Source of the DNA: Globisporangium splendens | Taxonomy: Eukaryota; Oomycota; Peronosporomycetes; Pythiales; Pythiaceae | Reading direction: 5' to 3' | Length of the DNA stretch: 64,000 nt | Assembly (NCBI GenBank): GCA_006386115.1 | Contig: VFIW01000155.1 | Location: 16,331-80,330, forward strand | In this document: in pieces, positions 45,201 to 55,011 of the stretch | How positions within the stretch are numbered: the first letter of the stretch is position 1 | How the letters are laid out: every line of letters starts with the position of its first letter | Translations under genes and position numbers: made by a program | The notes under the pieces: model-generated | Told to the model about the DNA's origin: nothing | Databases searched by the model: none | The model's input: only the letters and a program-made list of their open reading frames with translations

Positions 45201-46639
45201 AAAGGACCTCTTCCATCCTTGTCCTTCTCGGTCACGTCAGCCCCAAGACCAACCAAAAGCTGCACAATCTCTGTCTTGCCTGATACAGCCGCATACGACA
45301 AAGGACTTCTTCCATCCTTGTCCTTCTCGGTCACAACAGCTCCTCGATCGACCAATAGTTGCACAACCTCTGTCTTGCCTGTTTTAGCCGCATACGACAA
45401 AGGACTTCTTCCATCCTTGTCCTTCTCGGTCACAACAGCTCCTCGATTGACCAAAAGCTGCACAATCTCTGTCTTGCCTGCTTTAGCCGCATACGACAAA
45501 GCACTCGTTCCTTCATCGTCGTTCTCGGTCACAACAGCTCCTCGATCGACCAAAAGCTGCACAATCTCTGTCTTGCCTGCTTTAGCCGCATACGACAGAG
45601 GACTTCTTCCATTCTTGTCCTTCTCGGTCACAACAGCTCTAAGATCGACCAAAAGTTGCACAATCTCTGTCTTGCCTGCTTTAGCCGCATACCACAAAGG
45701 ACTTCTTCCATCCTTGTCCTTCTCGGTCACAACAGCTCCTCGATTGACCAAAGCTGCACAATCTCTGTCTTGCCTGCTTTAGCCGCATCGACAAAGGACT
45801 TCTTCCATCCTTGTCCTTCTCGGTCACGTCAGCCCCAGACCAACCAAAAGCTGCACAATCTCTGTCTTGCCTGCTTTAGCCGCATACGACAAAGGACTTC
45901 TTCCAAACTCGTCCTTCTCGGTCACAACAGCTCCTCGATTGACCAAAAGCTGCACAATCTCTGTCTTGCCTGTTTTAGCCGCATACGACAAAGGACTTCT
46001 TCCATCCTTGTCCTTCTCGGTCACGTCGGCCCCAAGACCAACCAAAAGCTGCACAATCTCTGTCTTGCCTGCTTTAGCCGCATACGACAAAGGACTTCTT
46101 CCATTCTTGTCCTTCTCGGTCACAACAGCTCCTCGATCGACCAATAGTTGCACAATCTTTGTCTTGCCTGCTTTAGCCGCATACGACAGAGGACTTCTTC
46201 CATTCTTGTCCTTCTCGGTCACAACAGCTCCAAGATCGACCAAAAGCTGCACAATCTCTGTCTTGCCTGCTTCAGCCGCATACCACAAAGGACTCGTTCC
46301 TTCATCGTCGTTCTCGGTCACGTCAGCTCCTCGATCGACCAAAACACGCACAATCTCTGTCTTGCCTGCTTTAGCCGCATACCACAAAGGACTTGTTCCA
46401 TACCAGTCCTTCTTGGTCACGTCAGCTCCAAGATTGACCAAAACCTGTACAATCTCTGCATTCCCGTGTTCGACAGCATGCGAAAGTGCCGTCCGTCCGT
46501 CGACCTTGCCATCCACGTTAGTCTTGCTGTCAGCCAGAAGTGTCTGAACACCTTCCACGTCCCCACAGCTCACCGCATCTACCAGCGCTCTGGAGACGTC
46601 TTGAACGCGCTCCGACGTCGTGGTGCTGTCGCTGCTCAT
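39247..46639 (-). CDS. Ankyrin / pseudokinase / TKL kinase gene, copy 3 (giant ankyrin array)
   Basis: Start at 46639 (MSSDSTTTSERVQD; not the MGNTC of copies 1-2). Exon 1 to 40706, an 82-nt intron, exon 2 40623-39247; about 2,430 codons. Order: about 43 ankyrin repeats of 33 aa (46590-42210); helical domain (about 42100-41650) with CKEQKRLLSRLI, resembling the KEQ helix of MLKL-type four-helix domains; pseudokinase (41480-40720) with VIVATS for VAIK, HGDLRCSN for HRDLKxxN and GGL for DFG; second helical domain (ALRSLDRYLRTTL...YEELDRLLDMV); active-looking non-RD kinase (40055-39280) with HNDLKCDN, DFG, SPE. The two helical-kinase pairs look like an internal duplication whose first kinase lost catalysis. 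Single-base deletions at about 41640, 42960-43650 and 45735-45845 break the frame. Likely cytosolic signalling protein; role unknown. Confidence 0.82.
42210..46590 (-). repeat. Array of about 43 near-identical 99-bp ankyrin repeats
   Basis: Each 99-bp unit encodes one 33-residue ankyrin repeat with the core SPLSYAAKAGKTEIVQLLVD and variable positions in EKDKNG/EKDEFG/NDDEG. Many neighbours are identical or nearly so at DNA level, with higher-order blocks (for example 44567-44790 resembles 44790-45010), which is evidence of recent unequal exchange. Because 99 is divisible by 3, antisense frames also stay open; they are shadows. Confidence 0.93.
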
Positions 46640-47382
46640 GCTTTCGTCTCTTGTAGTTGCGCTGAAGAAAACGAATGAAGGGGAATGCGAGCTCAAATGA
46701 AGAAGGAAATTGGGAAATGAGGTCGACTCTCTCCAACTTGTGTCTTTTCTGCACCCAAAGTCCCACTCTCTTGCCACAAAAGAAAAAATCACCACAGAGC
46801 AGCTGCTATTCGCTGTTCCAGTATTTGGCGATATCATTTCGAACAACACAGGAGAAAGAGACGCGCATTTTCTGCAGAAAGATTTTTTAACTAATGTGCT
46901 GAACCGATGGCGCCACCGTCCCCCACATGCTCAAGCCAATCACTGGACATTGTCGTGTTCATTGAAGAACACGAAGCATCGTCGCTTTGTGCTTCTATCA
47001 GCTGAAGCGAATAGTGAATGCAGAGGAGGATGCTGGCAAGTGGAGCTGGCTGTCGATATCGACAGTGGATTGTGTGTGGGTACAGAAGGTGTTGCAGTAA
47101 ATCCCATTGTTTTTCTACCAATAGAGGAGTGTTGTAAAATCTAGCATTCCGATTGGACGAAGATGCATTTTTCTGCCAATCGAGCGTGCATAAATGGTTG
47201 AAGTAAAGTACGTACCACATCATCCAAGGTTGCTGATCCCTGCACTTAGCGACCATGCAAGATTACAGCATGGGTTTTCTGAGGCATCTCTTTCTATTAC
47301 CAGTTGCATTCACACCCATTCTGACCAGTCACCAGCGTAATTTTACACAAGTGATCAAGTTTCTCTCACACAGAGAAAGTGC
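46640..47382. promoter_or_regulatory. Upstream region of ankyrin-kinase gene, copy 3
   Basis: Equivalent to the region from 19476 in copy 1, up to the LINE insertion. No gene is recognised. Confidence 0.4.
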
Positions 47383-47400
47383 ATATCCATTCCATCCTTT
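47383..47400. repeat. Left target-site duplication of LINE
   Basis: 18-bp direct repeat ATATCCATTCCATCCTTT, matched at 49032-49049. In copies 1 and 2 the corresponding place is occupied once (near 20220 and 32126), which defines the insertion exactly. Confidence 0.9.
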
Positions 47401-47503
47401 ATCTTTATAAGGTGAGGTATATTTAGGTTCATCTTCGTGACCTACAATATCCATTCTCCTACCTAATCTTCATTGCGAATTTCATCTAGGAGTGTAAATG
47501 TGT

Positions 47504-48388
47504 CTACAGCGCGGATTGCACTAGATCACTTCTGAATGCTAAATAATCTTTGACCAGGATGGCATGTTCTCTTGGTCCTATGTGAGGCTGCCTTGTGTTG
47601 TCCAATGACCTTGGGTCTTCCGAACTTCGCATAAGCCAATGCATGACGTCGTTGTCAAGATCCTGGGTGAGATTGTTGCAAGCAGCTCTTTGAGTTGGGA
47701 AGTGAACCTGCGTTGAGGTTCTGGTGTCCATGGCTAGGTTGGCGGCTGAGTCCGCCATCTTGTTGAAGGCACGGTAGTGATGGTACCATCCTCGGATGTC
47801 GATGCAATCCGCGAGTCGTCGACTTGTCTGGTATAAACGTGCCAATCGGTGCTGTCGAGGGGACCGATGCATTCGCTGTTGGGAGATAATGAGTGCACTG
47901 TCTCCAATCACGTACAACGGTTCGAAGTGACTGCGTTGGGCTTCTCGGAGTCCGTGTATGAGACCCCAGTACTCGGCAAAGTTGTTGGTCGTGTCCTTCC
48001 TGCTATATGCCACGCTGGCGGTCCAGATTAAACTGGCTGTGTGCGAGTCCTTATGGACACGCACGATAATGGATCCAGTCCCTCCTGGTCCTGGATTGCC
48101 GCGTGATCCACCATCGAAAAAGAGCAGGTAAACGCCGCGAGTATCATTTGGAGTCAAGGGGATGGCGTCGGTTTGGCTGAGAAAGCAGTCGACATATGCC
48201 TTGAGAACTGCTGCAACCGTGTGACCGTCCGAGTCTCCAGCTTGCGCTTCAGCGAGTCGTGTGAGGTTTCGCATTCCTGCCTCTAATCTGGTCATCATGA
48301 TCGCCATCTCAGCAGTCGATTCGATTGGATCCGAATCCATGCGTCGCAGATGCGCACACCAAATGGCATGTATGAGCGACGCGCTCAT
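47504..48388 (-). pseudogene. LINE fragment: RNase H domain
   Basis: Frame of 294 aa. RNase HI landmarks: FFDGGSRGNPGPGGTGSI with the first catalytic Asp, TNNFAEYWGLIHGL with the Glu, GDSALIISQQ with the second Asp, and NKMADSAANLAMD with the last Asp. All four acidic residues are present. The frame is displaced from the zinc-binding segment upstream, so the original single ORF is frameshifted around 48390-48550. Confidence 0.88.
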
Positions 48389-49031
48389 ATATCGCTACAG
48401 CATGTGTGCGGCGGGATAGAGATGATCTTGGAGATGTTCATTGGAGAACTTGTGTCCGATAATGTGTCTCTTGATCGTGGTCCATGCATGCCTTGGAGTA
48501 TCTGGTAGATCCAGACTGAAGATCCAGATTGCGGGTCGTGACCAGGAGTGATTCCGATCTTCGCCCATAGCGCATAAAAGTAGTTCCACACGAGTTTGGC
48601 TTTCGGACACTCCCAGAATAGATGTTGAACAGAAGATTGGACAACTTGGGAACATTCGGGATTCGAGCAGGATAGATCAGCTTTCTCATAGTTCCACATG
48701 GAGAGTCGGTTGGCTTTCAGCCGGAGAAGAGTCTGAGCCGTATAAGCAGTAATCCCTGGGATGTTGTGTAATTCGCTCCACTGGATTAATTGCAGTCCTG
48801 GCCACAGAGATCCTGCTGTATGGACAGCTTTGTTGACTGCTGCATCTCGAGTATCTTTGCCAATTTGTGTCCTCGTTGCTGCAACTTGTTGCCGATAGAA
48901 AGATCTGGTGGTATTGTATCGTCCGTTGCCACCCCATAGTTGCACGATTCTTGTGAAACGTGGATGTGCATGGAACGACACCTTCTGCCCGTTCAAGTCT
49001 CTTGTTGCCATGATGTCACAGTCCGTTGCGG
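48385..49031 (-). pseudogene. LINE fragment: RT-associated zinc-binding (zf-RVT) region
   Basis: Open frame running from the insertion edge. The tail of the reverse transcriptase thumb is followed by the zf-RVT signature CSNPECSQ...VQHLFWECPKAK and VWNYFYALW. The reverse transcriptase catalytic core is missing because of 5' truncation. Confidence 0.85.
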
Positions 49032-49049
49032 ATATCCATTCCATCCTTT
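49032..49049. repeat. Right target-site duplication of LINE
   Basis: Second copy of the 18-bp repeat that begins at 47383; unit sequence resumes here (TTTCAATCACCTCCCAGC). Confidence 0.9.
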
Positions 49050-49673
49050 TTCAATCACCTCCCAGCATTCGCGCTCGCCACCACACCTTCCCTTTTCCGC
49101 ACGGATGCGTCACTTTGAGGAACGACGGACGCGTCATTGGATCCTTCGCGAGACACTCAAATGCGAGCTCCTACTCGCGGTCGGGGGAGCTTTGCGTGCG
49201 CAACGCTGGCTGTCCCCATGACAGAGGATACGACGACTTGACTGAGTCCGATGGAATTGTCCACACCGCCCCCACTTGACTACTACAGCTTTTGATACTT
49301 CGTGGCGCGGTGTCGTGGACCGGCAGTGATCACCGAGGCAGAATGGCAGAGTGAGTCCACGTCACTAGTCCTCAAATACGGTGCGTCATTCTTGAGGATC
49401 TCAGGCGCAAGCAGATCATCGTGTGAGCTGGTGTTACAATGCAGATGCAGTCCCCATTCAACGTGAGCTGATACACCTGAGGCTTTCATGGCATCGATCG
49501 CGGTGTGTCTTTTGTGTTGTCCCATACGTTCACAAATTTGTCACCACGCTGTTGGACTCTGTAGGTGCATTCGATGTTGTGGCCAATGAATGAAGCTTGT
49601 GCCGACGGACTTGATCAAACAGGTTGACATCGTGAAGGACGTGACTGACGGTACGTTCTGAGCTTGCTCAATA
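49050..49673. other. Unit sequence beyond LINE, no gene recognised
   Basis: Corresponds to about 20236-20859 of copy 1, with several substitutions. The minus frame that is 122 aa in copy 1 (20344-20712) is cut to 80 aa here (49283-49525), so it is not supported as a gene. Confidence 0.4.
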
Positions 49674-51494
49674 CGTCTCAATAAAACGACGAGCGCGCTT
49701 GGGCACGACAAAGCCACTGTCCATGTGTTTGCAAGCAGACATAAAAAGGGTGCGAAGCTGGCAGCTAAAAAGAAGCGATGCTGACGATGGGTTTGGACCA
49801 CGCCGCGATCGACGATCGCTCTCGCTTCCAGCGACGCAGCACGGCGAGAACGAAATGGACAAACTGGAGACCACGACAGACCTGGGACCCTCGCGAACTG
49901 CGTCTCAAACTCCAAAAGTGCACACTCCCGTCGCGAAACTGGCAGACGCAACGTGTCGCGACCTTGATTGCTCGACGAGGAGAGAGCTACGGTGCAGGCG
50001 CTGCAAACCAGCTCGACGTCGAAATCGCACTGAGGATCTCGCGGTTCGCGGACGTGGCGATATGAGACAACAACACCCAACGAGCGATTATGAATACAAC
50101 GCTCAGCAGCACATCAAGCACACCCTCAACGTGCGATCCTAACCACCGCGAGCCTCATCTACGAGTTCATCACGAGGGTCGGCACCTCGCGGTCACCGAG
50201 AGCGCCGATGGGATGAAACTGGCAGAAATCGTCTGTCACTGTGCGAGGCGTGAAAATGAACCACTTCGTTGGCGAAAGTAGTTCAAACGAAAACAACCAT
50301 GGAAATCGAAATGGTGCTGCGGATGTGAAGACCCAAGTAGCAGTGCTGTTGCCCAGAGTGATTCGTTTCCTGGGTCCGGTGTCGAGATCGAACAGAACTT
50401 GTACCTGCTCACGGTCAGGCGCGCGCAGCCTGTCGTTGAGGATAACAGCGGTGTTATCGTGGTCGAAGGGTCGCCGCAGCACGTGCTCGAGGACTCCTGC
50501 ATGGTCCAGATGGCGCCAATTCTGGCGACCACACGATCGCATTTTGAGACCTGCTTCCCAACACGGAAAAACACACGTCCACAATGCTCGCTGGAATGAT
50601 GGCTCTAGCATCACCTGTGACCGTCTGATTGACGATGAGAAGCTCGGGCGGCGTAGGTGATCGATGTCCAATGGCGACGTCCAACGCGTACGCTGTAGCA
50701 GGCGTAGCACACGACGATGGATACTTTCCCCGAAGAACTTGAAGCTTACGATTTTGCACTCCCATCTTGCAGTGTCCCGACTCTTTCCAACCGCGATAAC
50801 GTCAGGGTGACAGCGGCACCTTCCCACGAAGAAAAGCAAATCTGCACCACTCTGTTCTTGCGCAGCGAGCAGCGACGCTTTGTAGATGTAGTGCATCTAG
50901 AACATCTCGGCATCGATCGCCGATGGCACAAGATCCGTGAATTTCTCCACAACCGCAGGATAATGCACCAGTACTTCTGCCTTCACCGCCTCCAGCTCAT
51001 CACTCTGCGTCCCAGTCTTCCACTTTGCAAGCGTTTCCGCGTCCATCGGTGGCTCCAAGTACGTGTCGGCATCTTCACGCAACGCCAGCAACCGGAACCG
51101 TCATACCGCCAATGCATCATCACTCTCGTCTTTGTCGTCACTACACTCGGGAGTCCCTCTCGCGAGCGAACCGAGTATTCCACCACCGAGTGAGGCAGAT
51201 CCAAGGCAACTCTGTCCTCGATCGAAAAGATCGAAAACCAGCAACTTGGAGCCTATTCTGTCGGACGAACGCACCACATTGGAGCCGACTTGGTCCAGGT
51301 TCAGATTCTCACATAATTTCACGAGCGTGTTCCGCCAATGGAATAACACCACAGATTGATTTTATTGCTGGTTTGCTGACTTCGTCTGCGGAATGCAGCA
51401 CATTGGGACCCACTCCGTCCGCCGAAAGCAGCGGTTTCGAACCGACTTGACCGAAGTAATCAGACTACCAAACGATGTCTCCAGAGCTTTCGCT
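49674..51494 (-). pseudogene. Decayed gene, unknown family, copy 3
   Basis: Same broken layout as copies 1 and 2 at +28,814 from copy 1. It retains the TGA near 51103 and gains a TAA near 51364 in one of the frames. Variants such as PLLSADGVGPN against LLYLADGVDPK show relaxed change. Longest frame is 50159-50896. Confidence 0.4.
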
Positions 51495-52642
51495 CTTCAC
51501 AGTCTCTCATGTCGAACAAAAGAGATAGAACCAAACATGAATTGCTGTGTGTGTGACTGTCGCAACTCAAGCACCGGAACCAGGAAACAGTGTTTGCAGC
51601 AAGCAGTGTGCAAACTTTGCTGGTTTCGATGCTTGAGTGCGGAAGTGGTGTTTGGCAAACAGCACTTTGGCGACTTGTCAACTTGCTGTCAAAGAGGGAG
51701 CCAGTTGGGAGTGCTGTAACTCTCGTCACAACACAATCCAAACTGGCCCTTTTTGTCAAATGGTGCAAGCAGCTACTGTGGGGACTCGATCAGAGCGCCC
51801 CCTCAACCCAGTACCTCAGGTTACCATCACTCTATTTTGTAGGTTGTATCAAATGTCAGATACATTCTCAAGAACAATTTTGCACAACAATTCAGTTTAT
51901 GGTATATCACAAGAATCGAACTCATGATATGTTGACGGTCAAAATGGGAAACCCTCTCGTTTGCACAATAGAACCCCAGGGGCGACTGCTTGTTTTTGTT
52001 TGCGATGTGAACTTCAAGCAGTTTGAGTGGCACAACGCAGACCACACAACGAACAGATCGAATCGAAATGTCGTGCGTAATGCGATGCGCGTCTTGTTAG
52101 CCGCATGGTGCGGTCTCGACACAACTCAGACGAAAGAAACAGCAGCAGCAGGGGTGCGTGTGTGGTGTGCCTGTCTTCGCCATGGCTACGGCTGTGCAAT
52201 GCTCACTCTTTTCGAGCAAGATCTGTGCGCGATTGCATCAAGGTGCATTTTGAGTTCTTGGTCAGCGTTTGAGGCACACGTCGGATCGCGCGCACACATG
52301 TGCAGTTGTTCCAGACAAGTCGTTTGGGGTGCTGACTAGCGTTCTGCGCGACACAAACAAGACCGACGCTTGGTGTATCAGCTTTTGTGCATCGTGCATG
52401 CGGCGTTTGCATGTGAAAATACGCGCTCACCGAGTAATAATGGACACGGCAGAATACGCTCGTCGTTTGCGCATTCCCTCAACAAATTGCTGAAAGCGCA
52501 TGCGCCATGGTGCAACAAATTCACAGACCACCTCATACATATTTCACTTTTTTCTTTTCGTTTTTGTGCCAGAAATTTTACCACGACAACTACACTTCTT
52601 TCTCGCTCAGCTCAATAAAAAAATGGACGAGTGCTAAACTCT
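51495..52642. other. 3' flank of calreticulin, no gene recognised
   Basis: Ancestral version of the distal unit end. The plus frame corresponding to 22815-23804 is interrupted at 52339. AATAAAA-like A-rich sequence at 52613-52622 is on the plus strand and is not a calreticulin signal. Confidence 0.4.
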
Positions 52643-53872
52643 CTACAATTCGTCCTTTTCGTCGGCGGCTTCCTCCTTCTTCTCCACCTCCTTGGCTTCG
52701 TCGTCCTTCTTAGCCTCTTCCTCCTCCTTCTTCTTAGCCTCTTCCTCAGCCTTGGTCTTCTCGGCGTCCTCGATCTCCTTCTTCTTGTCCTTGGCGGCAT
52801 TGATCTTCTCGAGCGCGGCCTCCTCGTGCTGCTTGAACGCGTCGACGTCGTCCGTCACGATGATGTCGTCGAACAGCGTGCCGCTCTTGACCTGCCAGAG
52901 CTCAAAGCCAACGGCGCCAACGTTCTTCGCGACGTTGTACAGGTCGTCGCTCTCGAAGTACTCGGGGTTGTCGATCATCGGGTGCACCCATTCGCCCTTG
53001 TAGTCTGGATTGTTGATGAGCTTTGGCTGCCACTCACCCTTGTACTCCGGATTCTCGATCATCGCAGGCTCCCACTCGCCATCGTCTTCGTCATCCCAGT
53101 CCTCCGGCTTCTCGGCTTCAGGATCCGGGATCGTGCGCGGGATGTCGTCCCAGCCTTCAGGCTTCTTGTCCTCTGGGTCTGGCATCATCTTATCGTCCAC
53201 CCAGTCCGCAGGCTTCGACTGGTTTGGGTCCTTGATCTGCTTCTCCGGCTGGAACGGCCAGTTCTCAGCGAGGTTGCCTGCCTTGACGCTCGTGCCGTCG
53301 ATCTGCACGTCGTACGTGTTGTCCTTCTTCAAGACGAACGTGTACAAGTGCGCGTCCGAGTCAGATTCCGTGCGGATCTCGCTCTTGTGGTCCATGTTGA
53401 CGGCATCCTTGCCCGGACGCGCATAGTTCAGGATCGCGTGGGTCTTGCGCGTGGAGCCACAAATGTCCGGGCCGAACATGACCGAGTACGGCGAGTCGCC
53501 GCCAAATTTGGCCTGGTCCAGGTCCGCAGGCAGCAGCTTGATGTACGCGCCGCCGCAGTCCAGCTTCTGCTCGTGCTGCACCAAGTACGACAGGTACAGG
53601 TCCTTGTCCTTGTTGTTGAGCGGCTTGTCGAACTTGGCCGAGAGCGCGTAGAAGCGCGCATCCTCGCTCGTCTTGATCGCCTTGTCGCTCGCGTCGGCAA
53701 AGTACTGGCCGCTCACCTGCGCGAACTTGCCGACCTCAGCCGCGGGCTTCCAGCTCGACGTCACCCAGCGCGAGTCCCACGCCGCGTCGTTGAAGTTCTC
53801 CTGGAAGTACACTTCCGCGTTCGCCGCGGCCACAGCGGCCGACGCCAGCGCGAGCACCAACTTGGTCATCAT
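52643..53872 (-). CDS. CALR: Calreticulin
   Basis: Soluble Ca2+-binding lectin chaperone of the ER lumen that retains monoglucosylated glycoproteins for folding. Single exon, about 409 aa, typical length. The ATGs at 53872 and 53869 start a signal peptide (MTKLVLALASAAVAAANAEVYF). Lectin domain signatures follow: KHEQ-type VQHEQKLDCGGAYIKLL and MFGPDICG. The P-domain carries the paired repeats (KPADWVDD, KPEGWDD, KPEDWDD, then GEWEPAMIENPEY, GEWQPKLINNPDY, GEWVHPMIDNPEY). The Lys/Glu-rich C-terminal tail ends in KDEL, an ER-retrieval signal, so this is not membrane-bound calnexin. An Inr-like CCTCATTCT lies about 50 nt upstream. The last about 90 bp are duplicated at both internal unit junctions. 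Confidence 0.97.
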   Translation of the reverse strand: MMTKLVLALASAAVAAANAEVYFQENFNDAAWDSRWVTSSWKPAAEVGKFAQVSGQYFADASDKAIKTSEDARFYALSAKFDKPLNNKDKDLYLSYLVQHEQKLDCGGAYIKLLPADLDQAKFGGDSPYSVMFGPDICGSTRKTHAILNYARPGKDAVNMDHKSEIRTESDSDAHLYTFVLKKDNTYDVQIDGTSVKAGNLAENWPFQPEKQIKDPNQSKPADWVDDKMMPDPEDKKPEGWDDIPRTIPDPEAEKPEDWDDEDDGEWEPAMIENPEYKGEWQPKLINNPDYKGEWVHPMIDNPEYFESDDLYNVAKNVGAVGFELWQVKSGTLFDDIIVTDDVDAFKQHEEAALEKINAAKDKKKEIEDAEKTKAEEEAKKKEEEEAKKDDEAKEVEKKEEAADEKDEL

Positions 53873-55011
53873 CTTTGTAGAGGGGGTCGAAGGGTCTTCT
53901 CTTCCAAGCAGCAGATTCTAGAATGAGGCGCTCCATGCGAGTCGACCCCATTTGGATTTTTTCGAAAGGCAGCAGCCACGTGGATCGGACTGACACGCGG
54001 ACACACAACTCGGGAGCTAGAGTAGTGTGGGCCACGTGAATTGAGTGCCACACCAGATGGACACGTGGAAGGTCGCAGACACGCTGTTGACTTTGCCACC
54101 TAGTGCAACAAAAATAACTCGTAAAGTAGACGAGATGTTGAACATTAATTACTAAAGTAGATGGGTCGGACGAGACATTCGGCAGTCTTCTAGAAACGAG
54201 GTGGCCCACACCAAGTCGGCTGACGCTAGTCCAAGTTGTGAATTTTGAACACTGCAAATGGGAACGAGCATGGATATCGTTCAAACACGAGATTGGTTTC
54301 ATTTTGGCATTTGCATTTGTGTATTGATCGGTTGCTTAATCCTCTAATCGACGCAGGAGAATTGGCGCGAGGAGGTGGCGACAGCGGTTGACGACCCAAC
54401 TTGCACAACAGAGCAACCTGCTGCAAAGACCAGACAACCCGACACCAAATCGGCAGTGCACGAGCCCACCCTCAACAAAGCTTGCAACAGCACAGCAACG
54501 AGGTCAGGCGCAGCAGCTACCAAAGTGGAATCGCTTTGTTCGGTCTTCGCAAGCAAGCAAGTCGTCGTTGGCAAGTTGGCGTAGCCTCATCAATCACCAT
54601 CGCCTCCATTGGTGCGTGCAGCACACTAGCACACACTCACGCCATCAAACAAATCTCCACAACAAATGCATAAACACAATTCACACACACCACACACACG
54701 CCTCATGCTTCACTCGTCATTGGGTCAGATTGGAAACATCACACCACCACAAGCATACACACTCGATCGCAACGGCTGCTGTGTTTCTGCAGTAAGCAAC
54801 AAACAACAACTGCACGCGCTTTGCAAGTGGTAGTGGAGACCCATCGACGCCCAATTTCATACCCTTGGTTGTCATCCTTGTGTCTTGATAAATTACTTGA
54901 TGAGACGGAAGAAAAGAATAGAAAAGAGCCTCATGCTCTCTCTCTGCTTCTCTTCCTCTCGGTTTTCTTGTGCGGGCTTCCAACAGCCAGCCGCGCGCGC
55001 TTGGTTCCAGT
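53873..55011. other. Intergenic: calreticulin promoter and importin 3' flank
   Basis: No credible gene. Gln/His/Thr-rich plus frames around 54380-54800 are simple-sequence artefacts of a CA-rich stretch. The calreticulin promoter occupies the left end. Confidence 0.45.
53919..53929 (-). promoter_or_regulatory. Inr-like element of calreticulin
   Basis: Minus-strand GCCTCATTCTA about 50 nt upstream of the calreticulin ATG, similar to the oomycete Inr core. Resemblance only. Confidence 0.4.

Larger units (their letters stand above)
47401..49031 (-). mobile_element. 5'-truncated LINE retrotransposon
   Basis: 1,631-bp insertion found only in copy 3, flanked by an 18-bp target-site duplication. 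The strand is minus: the element's 3' end is at 47401 and its truncated 5' end at 49031. It retains only the C-terminal part of the pol-type ORF (RT zinc-binding region and RNase H). 5' truncation with a long target-site duplication is typical of target-primed reverse transcription. No clear poly-A tail is seen, only an AT-rich end. Confidence 0.9.
35817..52714. repeat. Tandem segmental duplication, copy 3 (expanded)
   Basis: The unit ends inside the intact calreticulin gene, so its right edge is the ancestral arrangement. It is about 5 kb longer than copy 2: about 3.35 kb is extra ankyrin repeats and about 1.65 kb is a LINE insertion with its target-site duplication. Its distal part (50.9-52.6 kb) shows more substitutions against copies 1 and 2 than those show between themselves. 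Confidence 0.92.

Noticed and set aside
42230..45782. Long plus-strand frames (481 and 465 aa) over the ankyrin array
   Set aside because: The 99-bp repeat keeps all frames periodic, so antisense frames stay open. The minus strand gives clear ankyrin repeats; the plus translation is a meaningless Ser/Pro repeat.
42210..46590. Regular direct repeats considered as a CRISPR or satellite array
   Set aside because: There are no unique spacers, the 99-bp period codes for 33-residue ankyrin repeats, and the host is eukaryotic.
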